The notes under the pieces were generated by a model. The model searched no databases. It was given only the letters and a program-made list of their open reading frames with translations, and was not told the DNA's origin. This document shows, in pieces, positions 52,997 through 61,665 of a DNA stretch of 64,000 nucleotides (the first letter of the stretch is position 1; each line of letters starts with the position of its first letter). Location of the stretch: positions 474,957 to 538,956 of the forward strand of contig PCWG01000042.1 of assembly GCA_002787235.1 (NCBI GenBank). Reading direction: 5' to 3'. A program made the translations under genes and the position numbers. This DNA comes from Nitrospinae bacterium CG11_big_fil_rev_8_21_14_0_20_45_15 (GTDB lineage Bacteria > Nitrospinota > Nitrospinia > Nitrospinales > VA-1).

Positions 52997-54025
52997 ATGA
53001 AGCCCAATTCAATTTTACTCATTGACGATGAACAGGTTATTTTAGCAAGTCTTGGGCACTCCTTGAAGGAAAAGGGTTACCATGTAGACACCGCTGAAAA
53101 CAGTCGTGTTGCCTTTGAAAAAATTTCCCAAAAGAACTATTCTGTGGTCATCACCGATTTAAGAATCCCAGAACGGGATGGTCTTGAAATGGTGAATGAG
53201 ATGAAAGCCAAATGTCCGGAAACTTATTTTCTGGTTTTGACAGGACACGCTACTTTGGATTCTGCAATCAAGGCAATAAGAATTGGTGTTGCCGATTTCA
53301 TGCTCAAGCCCTGTGATGACAGTCAAGTGATTAACCGGGTAGGGCTATGCCTTGAGCAACTTGAAAGAAAGTGGACTGTTGAAAAACAAACAAAAGATCT
53401 CGAAGATATTAATGAAAAACTCAAAAAAGAGATTCTTTTAAAGAACGAAATTGAAAATCAGCTCAGGATAAGTCGACAGGAATTATTGGTACACAATGAA
53501 GCTTTGCAAAAACTTTCTATCATCGATCCTTTGACAGGGGTGTTTAATAGAAGGTATCTGAATGAAACGTTTGCAAAGGAAATCAAACGCGCAGGCAGAG
53601 AAAAGTCAGAAATTGGTTTCCTGATTATAGATATAGATTATTTTAAATTGTACAATGACACCAACGGTCATCAGGCTGGCGATGAATGTTTGAAACAGGT
53701 AGCCAATGCCTTGGATGTACATATCAATCGTCCGACAGATTTTGTAGCAAGGTATGGCGGAGAAGAATTCTGTGTTGTTCTTCCCGGTACCAGCCTGCAG
53801 GGATCGCTACAAGTTGCAGAAGCACTTCGAAAAAGTATCGAAGATTTAAAATTGGAACATACTTCTTCAAAGGTCAAGAATACTTTGACTATCAGCATTG
53901 GTGTTTCATGCGGTATTCCGCAATTTCCATTTGTATATAAAGACATGATTGCTTCTGCGGACAAGGCTCTTTATCTGGCAAAAGAAAATGGTCGGAATCG
54001 CGTCGAAATCGGTGTCTATCCATAA
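52997..54025 (+). CDS. REC-GGDEF response regulator (diguanylate cyclase)
   Basis: 342 residues. Receiver domain (about 1-120): acidic pair IDDE, phospho-acceptor Asp in VITDLRIPE near 55, LTGHA and MLKPCD. A coiled-coil linker (about 125-165) of the S-helix type follows, then a GGDEF domain (about 170-340) with LTGVFNRRYLNE, DIDYFKLYNDTNGHQAGD and active-site GGEEF. RPTD five residues before it is an inhibitory I-site. It should make cyclic di-GMP when phosphorylated. The cognate kinase is not adjacent. Confidence 0.95.
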   Translation: MKPNSILLIDDEQVILASLGHSLKEKGYHVDTAENSRVAFEKISQKNYSVVITDLRIPERDGLEMVNEMKAKCPETYFLVLTGHATLDSAIKAIRIGVADFMLKPCDDSQVINRVGLCLEQLERKWTVEKQTKDLEDINEKLKKEILLKNEIENQLRISRQELLVHNEALQKLSIIDPLTGVFNRRYLNETFAKEIKRAGREKSEIGFLIIDIDYFKLYNDTNGHQAGDECLKQVANALDVHINRPTDFVARYGGEEFCVVLPGTSLQGSLQVAEALRKSIEDLKLEHTSSKVKNTLTISIGVSCGIPQFPFVYKDMIASADKALYLAKENGRNRVEIGVYP

Positions 54026-54047
54026 AGCGACTTCCCGTTTCACGTTT

Positions 54048-55304
54048 TCAAATCCAGATTTCAGTTTCATGGCTTTCAAGCCTTTTTGATGCCATAGCTT
54101 CAGCTTCCTCACGAAAGATACTGTCTTTTTTACTGTTATTCAACAGTGTGTTTAAAATTATCTCCGTATTGTCCCCAACCGTTTTAAAAATACGATTTTC
54201 GAGGTAAGTTCTCTGTCCTTGAACCTCAATTTTTCTTCTATATTCTGAATTGGCAGTGCATTCTAATTCGACCGCGCAACCTATCACCCCTCCAGAATTC
54301 ACGATAAAGTCAGATAAGGAAATAATTTTGCGTCTGTTTTGCAGATAATATTCTGTCATCTTATTACTGGGTGCATTGGCCCCTTGCAAGATGGCTTTGC
54401 ACTGGAGACGTTCTGCATTTTTAGCATTGATCGCATCGGGTCTTGCCGCAGGGATCAAGAGACAGCAGGGTGCTTCCAGCAACCAGTCCAATCTTTTTGG
54501 ACCCCATTTTTTTTCGATCGGGCCGTCATAATTTTCAAGACCTCCGGGTTTTCCTCTAGCAAAATCCAGTCGATCCACATCGAGTCCGTTCGAGTTCCAC
54601 AAGGCTGTATTTATATCTGAGGCTCCTGTAACTTTTCCTCCCGCTTCAATAATTTTTCTCGCAATGGGAGCCCCGACGTTGCCATAACCTTGAACCACTG
54701 CTGTGCAATGAGATAGCTTAAAATCATCGAGAGTTTTTTCCAGAGATATTGCGGCTGAAAGCAAACCATGCGCGGTCAACCCCCAATCATCAATGGGAAC
54801 ACCTCCCTTGTCAGAGGGTCGGCCCGCGCCACCCCGTCGGTGCTCTACCGTACCCAGTTTTTTTGAAAAGACATCGTAGATGATTTGAATATCCAGTTCA
54901 TCCGTTCCCATATCTGGCGCGGGAATATAATTTTCTATCTTGAAAAAAGACTCCGCTAATAGAAAAAACAGTTCGCTTTTTAATGCGGGATGTTCATTGA
55001 AATAAACGGGGTCGGCCACGATTCCCGCTTTAGCTCCGCCCAAGGGTAGATTTGCCGCGCTGTTTTTGAAGGTCATTACATAAGCAAGACGTGCAACTTC
55101 TTGCAGACTGAGATCGGGAGCCATGCGGATCCCTCCCAGTCCCGGTCCACGATGTGTGTTGTCTACCACGACAAAGCCCCATATTTTTCCAGTTTGTGGA
55201 TCGATGAAACGGTAACTTGCTTCGGGTCTGCTTTGTTCTGTGAACCTTTCCTCGTCAATATTTTGTGAGACTTCTTCAATGACCAGTCGCGAAGGGATTT
55301 TCAT
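54048..55304 (-). CDS. Glu/Leu/Phe/Val dehydrogenase
   Basis: 418 residues from the ATG at 55304; a TTG at 55310 is also in frame. NAD(P)-dependent oxidative deamination of an amino acid. Substrate domain: VVVDNTHRGPGLGGIRM, MTFKNSAANLPLGGAKAGI with both conserved Lys, and IPAPDMGTDELD with the catalytic Asp. The dinucleotide domain has VQGYGNVGAPIARKI near 215. The GGAK-A-GI variant (usually GGAKGGI) and the RRGGAGRPSDKGG loop suggest a divergent branch, so substrate choice (Glu versus Leu/Val) cannot be read from sequence alone. Confidence 0.92.
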   Translation of the reverse strand: MKIPSRLVIEEVSQNIDEERFTEQSRPEASYRFIDPQTGKIWGFVVVDNTHRGPGLGGIRMAPDLSLQEVARLAYVMTFKNSAANLPLGGAKAGIVADPVYFNEHPALKSELFFLLAESFFKIENYIPAPDMGTDELDIQIIYDVFSKKLGTVEHRRGGAGRPSDKGGVPIDDWGLTAHGLLSAAISLEKTLDDFKLSHCTAVVQGYGNVGAPIARKIIEAGGKVTGASDINTALWNSNGLDVDRLDFARGKPGGLENYDGPIEKKWGPKRLDWLLEAPCCLLIPAARPDAINAKNAERLQCKAILQGANAPSNKMTEYYLQNRRKIISLSDFIVNSGGVIGCAVELECTANSEYRRKIEVQGQRTYLENRIFKTVGDNTEIILNTLLNNSKKDSIFREEAEAMASKRLESHETEIWI

Positions 55305-55416
55305 TTTCAAAAATGGGATAGAGTTGAATTATTTGAAACCTAACAGAGACAAAATGATTTAAAATCAATTGCGATAATAAAACTTACCTGTCAGTCGGCC
55401 TTTGTTATACCATGAG

Positions 55417-56301
55417 ATGACTGATGAAACTATTGATCCATCCTTTTGCAATCTATTTATGCCACATCCCAGTCGTGAAGAAATTGACCGTTTATTAGAC
55501 AAGTGCTTTGAAGAAGATATTGGGGCGGGTGATATTACCACACGCTCTATTGTAGGGGAACACGTCGTTCTGTCTGCTGATGTTATTTGCAAGCAAGATC
55601 TGATCTTTTGCGGTGCTGAATTGTTTGAAGCCGTCTTTTTACGGCTGGATTCCACATCAAAGTTCATTCACTATGCTAAAGATGGAGAACGTTTTGAAAA
55701 AGGCCAAAAGTTGTTTCAGGTCACCGCAAAAGCGACCGCTTTGCTCGAAGGCGAAAGAACCGCATTGAATTTGATTCAGCATTTGAGTGGCATCGCTACT
55801 TTGACACATGAGTACGTGGATAAGGCACGACCTGCTGTTATTTTAGACACACGCAAGACCGCACCTGGCTTGCGCGTTTTTCAAAAATATGCCGTGCTTT
55901 GCGGTGGAGGGACCAACCACAGAATTGGACTTTTTGACGCAATACTTATCAAGGACAATCATATCAAAGCCGCAGGCAGTATCCGTCAGGCCGTTGCTCT
56001 GGTGCGGGCCAAAATGGGTCCTCAATTTCCTGTTGAAGTTGAAACGGTGAATTTGGAAGAGGTTCGTGAGGCACTCGATGTCAAAGCCGATACGATCATG
56101 CTTGACAATATGAAATTGGAAGAAATGCGTACGGCTTTAAATTTGATAGGAGATCGGGCTAAAACAGAAGTTTCTGGCAATGTCGACCTCAAAGATCTGG
56201 GAGATCTGTCATCACTGGGAGTGGATTACATTTCTGTGGGGCGTCTGACACATTCGGCCCCTGCAGTAGACATCAGCATGAACATTATCTGGAAAGATTG
56301 A
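55417..56301 (+). CDS. nadC: Nicotinate-nucleotide pyrophosphorylase (quinolinate phosphoribosyltransferase)
   Basis: 294 residues from the ATG at 55417; an ATG at 55459 would give the more usual 280, and neither has a strong ribosome site. It makes NaMN from quinolinate and PRPP. Motifs: EEDIGAGDITT, GERTALNLIQHLSGIAT, DTRKTAPGLRVFQKYAVLCGG (in two conserved blocks), NHRIGLFDAILIKDNHI, VEVETVNLEE, IMLDNM, EVSGNV and ISVGRLTHSAPAVDIS. The next gene begins 5 bases after its stop. Confidence 0.96.
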   Translation: MTDETIDPSFCNLFMPHPSREEIDRLLDKCFEEDIGAGDITTRSIVGEHVVLSADVICKQDLIFCGAELFEAVFLRLDSTSKFIHYAKDGERFEKGQKLFQVTAKATALLEGERTALNLIQHLSGIATLTHEYVDKARPAVILDTRKTAPGLRVFQKYAVLCGGGTNHRIGLFDAILIKDNHIKAAGSIRQAVALVRAKMGPQFPVEVETVNLEEVREALDVKADTIMLDNMKLEEMRTALNLIGDRAKTEVSGNVDLKDLGDLSSLGVDYISVGRLTHSAPAVDISMNIIWKD

Positions 56302-56306
56302 ATCCA

Positions 56307-56732
56307 ATGCCTTGCAAAGATACCACCGCCAATTTAAGACTTCGCCTCGATGCAGAGGAAAATGTCATCGATTACGAATTCTCCAAACTATCTTGTAGCA
56401 AACCCATTGGAGCCGGTGAGGTTTTTAAAAACTATTGTCTGGACCGGGGAATAGACGAAATTTATGATCTCAGCCTCGAAAACCTGTTCAACCAAGCCGC
56501 AAGCGATAACGAAGAAGACAAGTTCCTGTTGTTTCTTGAGTGGGAAGCTGTGAGGGCATGTATCGCCTTGTATCAGGGACGCAAGGAGTGGGACGAAAAC
56601 GAGCGCTATAAAATAGCATCCATTCTCCATGAAAATGAGTGCGTCTCTATTTCATTGGCGGCGGAACCTCTTTCAGAGATGCCTCGTGTCTTACCTTGCT
56701 CGATTCGCAATAGCAGTGATCAATCTGGATAG
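56307..56732 (+). CDS. Unknown protein, faintly NifU/IscU-N-like
   Basis: 141 residues from the ATG at 56307, tightly behind nadC. Soluble, acidic. The opening LRLRLDAEENVIDYEFSKLSCSKPIGAGEVF has the shape of the NifU/IscU scaffold (strand, strand, Cys-x-x-x-(I/A)-G/A helix), and further Cys occur at C5, near 45 and C-terminally. The full set of scaffold Cys is not recognisable. Since quinolinate synthase is an Fe-S enzyme, a link to NAD synthesis is conceivable but unproven. It overlaps the convergent DUF1566 gene by 13 bases. Confidence 0.6.
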   Translation: MPCKDTTANLRLRLDAEENVIDYEFSKLSCSKPIGAGEVFKNYCLDRGIDEIYDLSLENLFNQAASDNEEDKFLLFLEWEAVRACIALYQGRKEWDENERYKIASILHENECVSISLAAEPLSEMPRVLPCSIRNSSDQSG

Positions 56733-57142
56733 AGACGGACCAAACGGACATAGCCCTGCGAGAAATCCTGATCGAAAGTTTGCGACTCCCCCGTTACGTA
56801 TGAGAAATAGAATGCGGCTTGTTGGTCGAATGGCAAACACCAGGAACCGTTGCCACAACCCGGTTCAAAAAGTGGATCGAGATAAATTTCCTGATTTGAG
56901 CGGGCTTGATTGACACTTGCAGTACAATATAGTTTTTCTATTTCGTCCCTCTCAGGGATTCGCCAGTCGTGAAACCCCAGAAAGTCTTTTTTGTTCATTT
57001 CATCAACGAAACTCATGGCTTCCTGAAAATCCAACCAGTCTTGTTCTATTTGCCATGAGTCTTTCCGGCACCAGACTAGGCCCGTTTCATTATCTAAAAG
57101 AGTTCCGTCCCCGTTGTCTTTAAATCTTTCGATATTGTTCAT
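56720..57142 (-). CDS. DUF1566 (Lcl C-terminal domain) protein
   Basis: 140 residues, no signal peptide. The fold signature is complete: FKDNGDGTLLDNETGLVWCRKD, FQEAMSFVDEMN, GFHDWRIPERDEIEKLY, ending GYVRLVRLYPD. This C-type-lectin-like domain resembles the one in FGE-type proteins and usually mediates surface or sensory interactions, but here it appears cytoplasmic. It stands alone with an AT-rich upstream region. Confidence 0.88.
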   Translation of the reverse strand: MNNIERFKDNGDGTLLDNETGLVWCRKDSWQIEQDWLDFQEAMSFVDEMNKKDFLGFHDWRIPERDEIEKLYCTASVNQARSNQEIYLDPLFEPGCGNGSWCLPFDQQAAFYFSYVTGESQTFDQDFSQGYVRLVRLYPD

Positions 57143-57357
57143 AATGCCCGTGATATAGATTAAAAAAATGATAAAATAATGATAAGGTCTATTATAATTT
57201 TTTTTAAAATTTTCGCTGAAATAAATAGTTTTCGTCCAAACTTGGGAAACTGATGATAGAATGCTTCCCGTTCAGTTTTTAGAACCTTACATAAATTCGC
57301 AAAGCGATATTTCAAACATATTTTCAAACGAAAGACCCGTTAAGAGTATTCTAAATT

Positions 57358-57594
57358 ATGGCACTTTATGTGTTCGAATGCCAGAAGTGTAAGCATCTTA
57401 TCAAACATTCTCTTGGCGGAAATATTGGCGGTATCTATATTTTTGATTGCCCCAATTGCAAAGACAACAACCGTTTCAAATTCATACGGGAAGGAAATAC
57501 TCTGGACTGGTATTCAAATGTTGTGAAGATCAAAAATAATAAGCGGCGCGATCTAGATCGCCTTCATTCCACCGAAGATGAGAGAAAAGATTAG
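57358..57594 (+). CDS. Small zinc-ribbon protein
   Basis: 78 residues. C8-x2-C11 and C31-x2-C34 form a probable zinc ribbon within the first 40 residues; the tail is basic and polar. It could bind nucleic acid or protein. No named family. The following gene starts 13 bases after its stop. Confidence 0.7.
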   Translation: MALYVFECQKCKHLIKHSLGGNIGGIYIFDCPNCKDNNRFKFIREGNTLDWYSNVVKIKNNKRRDLDRLHSTEDERKD

Positions 57595-57607
57595 TCATTT
57601 GAATTCG

Positions 57608-58219
57608 ATGAAAAATAATTTTAAATGGATTACTGCAGGAATTGTTCTGTTTACCCCGTTACTTGTTGACGTGGAAAGCGTTCATGCTGGGATGAATGGA
57701 GTCTTTCCAGGTTGGTTGGCACAAGCGGGTGTTATGGGGCCGTTGCCGGACTGTGGGAAAGAAATTGTTCCTCTTGGAAGGTACGATCAGATTTCGACGG
57801 TATCTTTAGTCATTGCTTTTGCTCTTTTTTTCGCGGGAACCTTTATTGAAAAAAAGAAAATCAAAGCGACTCTTTTTGTGTTGACCTTGCTACCTTTTGG
57901 AGCCTGGTTGTACGTTCAATACTTTATAGATTACGACAGGATCAGGGAAAAACTTTTCACCTATGACACTGCGGCAGAAAACGCACTGGCCAATATTGCC
58001 GAAGCTCAAGATCGATACAAATCAGAGCAGGGGAGTTTTATCAAAAATTTAAATCAAATCCACTCTCATACGGCAGGTGCTCACGGACTCGATTCATGCG
58101 TGCGTATCACCAAAATTACGGCTACCTTCAATCATTGGGTGGCTGAAGCAAAGCACGTTTCAAGTCCCAACACCATCACATGGGACAGTGATTCGGGAAG
58201 TTCGTTGAAAAAAGGTTAA
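57608..58219 (+). CDS. Membrane protein with pilin-like C-terminal domain
   Basis: 203 residues from the ATG at 57608; an earlier in-frame ATG at 57578 overlaps the zinc-ribbon gene. A signal-like N-terminus (about 1-25, ending SVHA) is followed by two further hydrophobic helices (near 66-82 and 88-105). The last 80 residues are soluble: AENALANIAEAQDRYKSEQG, a short loop, then FNHWVAEAKH and ITWDSDSGS. That arrangement (helix ending in a Tyr-Lys-x4-G turn, then a small beta sheet with a Ser/Gly-Asp end) recalls type IV pilin or pseudopilin globular domains. No prepilin peptidase site is seen. Function unknown. Confidence 0.65.
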   Translation: MKNNFKWITAGIVLFTPLLVDVESVHAGMNGVFPGWLAQAGVMGPLPDCGKEIVPLGRYDQISTVSLVIAFALFFAGTFIEKKKIKATLFVLTLLPFGAWLYVQYFIDYDRIREKLFTYDTAAENALANIAEAQDRYKSEQGSFIKNLNQIHSHTAGAHGLDSCVRITKITATFNHWVAEAKHVSSPNTITWDSDSGSSLKKG

Positions 58220-58281
58220 CTCTCCACAAAAAACTCGTTAGGGAATCTCAAAAATAAGTTGAGAATTGAATTTGAGCGCGT

Positions 58282-58674
58282 TTATTCCATATCCCAAGTG
58301 GTGACAATTCCATTGAGAGAAACCAATCCGATGATCTCATTGTTATCGACAACCATAGCGTAGGATATGTTGAAATTGGTCATCAGTCGGGCGGCGTAGG
58401 GAAGTGGCATATCTGCCTGAACCGAAAATACGGGCTTTGACATGATCTCGTAAACGTGGGCTTCATGCAGTTTTCTACGCTCTGCAATCACCTTTCTGGC
58501 AATGTCTTTCAATGTCATGATACCGTAGACGTCCATCTCATCTCTTGGTTCGATAAGAACGGCATTGATCTTCTCGCGCTTCAGCATCTTCAAAGCCTCA
58601 CTTACCTTAAACATGCTGTCAATTTTTTTAAAATTGGGCATCATCACTTCTCGAACAACCCTGTTTCTGGGCAT
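58282..58674 (-). CDS. Tandem CBS-domain protein
   Basis: 130 residues from the ATG at 58674 with GGAG upstream; a GTG at 58689 is in frame but ends inside that site. Two CBS motifs (about 8-60 and 70-128) with VREVMMPNF, INAVLIEPRDEMDVYGIMTLKDIA, VYEIMSKPV, ISYAMVVDNNEIIGLVSLNGI. Such pairs bind adenine nucleotides and report energy state. It is the last gene of an operon with a PII-like protein and two DUF1538 membrane proteins, so it likely helps gate them (inference). Confidence 0.92.
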   Translation of the reverse strand: MPRNRVVREVMMPNFKKIDSMFKVSEALKMLKREKINAVLIEPRDEMDVYGIMTLKDIARKVIAERRKLHEAHVYEIMSKPVFSVQADMPLPYAARLMTNFNISYAMVVDNNEIIGLVSLNGIVTTWDME

Positions 58675-58689
58675 ATGTGAATTCTCCAC

Positions 58690-59037
58690 TTAAAAGTAAT
58701 GGTGTTTGGCTTCTTTTTCCATTTCAGGAAGTTGACTTTCCAGTCCAATAGCACGATCAATTGGCAAACAAAATGCAATTCCATTTCCCTTTTGACTGAA
58801 TTTCCCGGCCTTATAAATGGCGTCCATGATCGCATCGCAGATGAAATCTTCAACCACAAACAAGAGCATGTCTTTTTGGGCTTCCATAGTGAGTCCAAAA
58901 AAAGACTTTTGCTTGTGTATGCCTTCACCTCTCGCGTTTAATATTGTAACGCCGGTCGCACCTGTTTCGGTTGCGGCCTGAATCACCGTGTCCTGAACTT
59001 CTTCGTTCACCAAGGCAAGAATGGCTTTGAATCGCAT
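58690..59037 (-). CDS. PII-like signal transduction protein
   Basis: 115 residues. PII fold: KAILALVNEEVQDTVIQAATETGATGVTILNARG at the N-terminus (two short blocks), a short T-loop region (GIHKQKSFFG), and DMLLFVVEDFICDAIMDAI with GNGIAFCLPIDRAIGL as the nucleotide-binding C-part. The uridylylated Tyr of GlnB/GlnK is absent, so this is a divergent PII of the type found beside transporters. It lies between the DUF1538 genes and the CBS gene, 15 bases from the latter. It probably binds ATP/ADP or another small ligand and acts on the membrane proteins. Confidence 0.88.
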   Translation of the reverse strand: MRFKAILALVNEEVQDTVIQAATETGATGVTILNARGEGIHKQKSFFGLTMEAQKDMLLFVVEDFICDAIMDAIYKAGKFSQKGNGIAFCLPIDRAIGLESQLPEMEKEAKHHYF

Positions 59038-59088
59038 AAGTTTTTCCTCTAAAAGTTTTTAAAGCAAAGAAAAAGCCTCATCTTTTTA

Positions 59089-59895
59089 TTATTTAGACAT
59101 CCGCTTAGCCCTGAACTGCGAGATCATAGCATAGGCATTTACAGTTATCATTGGGAAAAGCGATGCAAATGCAATCAATCCAAACCCGTCGAGAAGTGGG
59201 GATCGACCCGGTACATTTGCGGCCAAACCAATTCCCAAAGCAGTCAAGAGAGGCACGGTAACGGTCGATGTGGTGACACCACCACTGTCGAATGCCAAAG
59301 GAATGATTTCCTTCGGTGCGAAGCGGATTTGTATCAATAAAAAAATATAGCCTGCAATGATATAAAGATACAAAGGGCTCCCTGTTACGATTCGATATGA
59401 ACCTAAGGTCACGCCTACAGCAACCCCTGAAGCTACGGATAATCTCAATCCCCACTCTGAAATAGCACCTGTAGAAATTTCTTTTGCCTTGATGGCTACT
59501 GCAATGAGTGCGGGTTCAGCCAGTGTGGTCGTGAAACCAATCAGAAAAGCAAAAATATATGTCCAAAGATATAAGCCAGGGGCTACATGACCCGTGCTTT
59601 TGATCTTTTCGATTTGTGCTGTATTTCCCCCCGTTATAAAATTCAAATCGGTCAACTGTGCCGCCATGTCTGATCCAATAGGAAAAACACATCGCTCAAG
59701 TCCCAGAATGAATAAGGACAATCCAATAATAACGAGTACCAATCCGAATAACAGTTGTTTTAAATTTGGGATCTGTTTCCGAATTGCAATGGTTTGAAAA
59801 AATACCAGTGTGAGTATGATGGGTAAGATATCAGTCAGAGTGCCACGAATCGTATCCAGAAATGATTGTGTAAGATTTATGGATTCCATCACCAT
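59089..59895 (-). CDS. DUF1538 membrane protein (second copy)
   Basis: 268 residues, about seven hydrophobic segments. Shares with its upstream neighbour two signature blocks: GFTTTLAEPAL near 120 and FDSGGVTTSTVTVPLLTALG near 205, plus LDGFGLIAFASLFP. Polar Thr/Ser/Glu/Asp residues inside membrane segments suggest a substrate path. Its ATG overlaps the preceding TGA (TGATG) with AGGAG before it. DUF1538 proteins are predicted transporters; the substrate is not known to me. Confidence 0.9.
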   Translation of the reverse strand: MVMESINLTQSFLDTIRGTLTDILPIILTLVFFQTIAIRKQIPNLKQLLFGLVLVIIGLSLFILGLERCVFPIGSDMAAQLTDLNFITGGNTAQIEKIKSTGHVAPGLYLWTYIFAFLIGFTTTLAEPALIAVAIKAKEISTGAISEWGLRLSVASGVAVGVTLGSYRIVTGSPLYLYIIAGYIFLLIQIRFAPKEIIPLAFDSGGVTTSTVTVPLLTALGIGLAANVPGRSPLLDGFGLIAFASLFPMITVNAYAMISQFRAKRMSK

Positions 59896-60644
59896 CAGGC
59901 TCCTGTTCCATAAACAAATATCCCAAATAGCATCACAAATAAAATGGGTGTCAGGCTGGCAAAGGCAATCAAACCAAATCCGTCTAAAATGGGGTTACGT
60001 CCGCGAATACTTGAAGCCAAACCCAGGCCCAAGGCGGTGACCAGAGGAACGGTAATAGTCGAGGTTGTGATGCCACCTGAATCGTATGCGAGACCGATGA
60101 TTTCCGGTGGAGCGAATACTGTGGCCAAAATAATAAAAATATAACCGAAAATAATGAAGAAGGGCAGGGACCAGTCTTTAAGAATACGCAAGACACCCAT
60201 TGCGATCGCAAACCCTACAGAAAGTGCGATGGTAAGACGCAAACCGAGGACATATCCTTCTTTTGACAAAGCTCCATGATCAAAAACTCCTGAGTTGGAT
60301 GCCATTTCGCCTGCTTTTCCAGCTATAACAGTCAGTGCAGGCTCCGCAATGGTTGTTGAAAATCCAAGGGCAAACCCAAAAAAGACTACCCAGAACACAC
60401 TTCCTTTTTTAGCGAACTGAATGGCCATTTGCTCACCAATGGGGAATAGTGCTGACTCCAGACCCATAATAAATAAAAATAATCCTGCGATTACAAGTAG
60501 AACGCCAAAAAGAGTTTCAGGTAAATTGGGAAAGGGTTTTTGAATGACAAAAAGTTGAAAAAAAGCGATGATAATGATTATAGGGAGTACATCTTTAAAG
60601 GCAGAAAAAATTTTGTCCAGCAAATATTTAAGAGTGGAGTTCAA
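59895..60644 (-). CDS. DUF1538 membrane protein (first copy)
   Basis: 249 residues from a TTG start; AGAGAA lies about 8 bases upstream and no ATG is available. Seven or so membrane segments with GFSTTIAEPAL near 100, YDSGGITTSTITVPLVTALG near 188 and LDGFGLIAFASLTP. It is about 45% similar by eye to the second copy, including topology, so the two may form a heteromer. First gene of the operon DUF1538-DUF1538-PII-CBS. Confidence 0.9.
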   Translation of the reverse strand: MNSTLKYLLDKIFSAFKDVLPIIIIIAFFQLFVIQKPFPNLPETLFGVLLVIAGLFLFIMGLESALFPIGEQMAIQFAKKGSVFWVVFFGFALGFSTTIAEPALTVIAGKAGEMASNSGVFDHGALSKEGYVLGLRLTIALSVGFAIAMGVLRILKDWSLPFFIIFGYIFIILATVFAPPEIIGLAYDSGGITTSTITVPLVTALGLGLASSIRGRNPILDGFGLIAFASLTPILFVMLFGIFVYGTGA

Positions 60645-60743
60645 ATCGAAGATTCTCTGGAAGTCAAATTTACTGGTAATTTCCTCTATATAACCAGCCT
60701 TTACACTCCCAATGATTGTATAATCAATTTTTTATCATTAGGT

Positions 60744-60774
60744 TAGACACCCTAAGGCTTGACTTTATTATAAT
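60744..60774 (+). promoter_or_regulatory. Possible sigma-70-type promoter of the second leucine-rich repeat gene
   Basis: Perfect TATAAT at 60769-60774, about 30 bases before the ATG, with TAGACA 19 bases upstream as a long-spaced -35. A TTAGG...CCTAA inverted repeat overlaps the -35. Confidence 0.35.
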
Positions 60775-60804
60775 TGAAATATTGCCAAATACAAGGACAT
60801 AGCC

Positions 60805-61329
60805 ATGGCACCAAAAATGGAAAAAGATGAGCTCATCAAAGAGATTGTTCTTGAATTGTTTTATTCAAAGAAAGGCAATCTTGACGCTATCAATTCAGCA
60901 ATCGATGCAAAATTCTTTGGTGTGGGGGAAAGAAGCATCACTTTGTTTGAAAAATATATTCGCGCCAGAATTGGCACCAATCCTAAAGTGATGAAAATCT
61001 CAAAAATGGAGATCACCCCGGTGGAAGCGGTGTATTTGAGCAATTATCCTGATTTAAAAGATCTCGAGGTTTTAGACATTCGTCAAAACTTTATTGGGGA
61101 TGTGGGCTTATCTGCAATAGCTCAGTCCCAATACATGACCCAATTAAGAGAACTGGATGTTAGAAATAATCAGATAAGCCGAATAGGGGCGATTGCACTT
61201 TATGAAAGCCCTATACTTGAAAATTTGGAAACAGTCGATCTCAGAATGAACAAACTGGGCAAACGTTGGGAATCAAAGTTGAAAGAAGGAGATCATTTAC
61301 CCCGGCTCCATACCGTAAAGTCTGGATAG
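60805..61329 (+). CDS. Leucine-rich repeat protein
   Basis: 174 residues. A charged helical N-domain (about 1-60, LIKEIVLELFYSKKG) precedes three or four RNI-type repeats: LEVLDIRQNFIGDVGLSAIA, LRELDVRNNQISRIGAIALY, LETVDLRMNKLG. It is related in style to the longer protein at 24153-24887 and is likewise cytoplasmic. Probably a protein-interaction module; the partner is unknown. Confidence 0.87.
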   Translation: MAPKMEKDELIKEIVLELFYSKKGNLDAINSAIDAKFFGVGERSITLFEKYIRARIGTNPKVMKISKMEITPVEAVYLSNYPDLKDLEVLDIRQNFIGDVGLSAIAQSQYMTQLRELDVRNNQISRIGAIALYESPILENLETVDLRMNKLGKRWESKLKEGDHLPRLHTVKSG

Positions 61330-61359
61330 ATAAATTAGCAATCCAGATCTGTGATTAGC

Positions 61360-61665
61360 TTATATAATGGGCATATTTTTTTGTTCGCGAATCTTCTGAA
61401 CCATCTTATCTGCTATCTCGTCGGATTTAACTTCATAATCACCGCGTTCCAAGACTGTTTTGAATTTATTCACCAAATCTCGACGAATTTCAGTACCCGT
61501 CGCCGCTGGCTTTTGTGAAGCCTGTGCACGGGATGATGCCGACAATGAAACCTTGTCGTTTGAATGATCCCCTAAAACGGAAGAGGTTGCTTTGGGAACC
61601 GCAACTGAAACCTTACTCAAGGCTTGACGTCTCGCAACTTTTGTTGCTGGATGAAGCTCGTTCAT
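61360..61665 (-). CDS. flgM: Anti-sigma-28 factor FlgM
   Basis: 101 residues from the ATG at 61665 with GAGG 8 bases upstream; a TTG at 61680 is less likely. The N-terminal half is low-complexity and probably disordered. It then carries the FlgM core: KVSLSASSRAQ, followed by IRRDLVNKFKTVLERGDYEVKSDEIADKMVQKI, given here as two adjoining helices of the sigma-binding region. FlgM holds FliA inactive until it is exported through the hook-basal body. No other flagellar gene is in the window, so it is detached from its usual flgN/flgK neighbours. Confidence 0.85.
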   Translation of the reverse strand: MNELHPATKVARRQALSKVSVAVPKATSSVLGDHSNDKVSLSASSRAQASQKPAATGTEIRRDLVNKFKTVLERGDYEVKSDEIADKMVQKIREQKNMPII

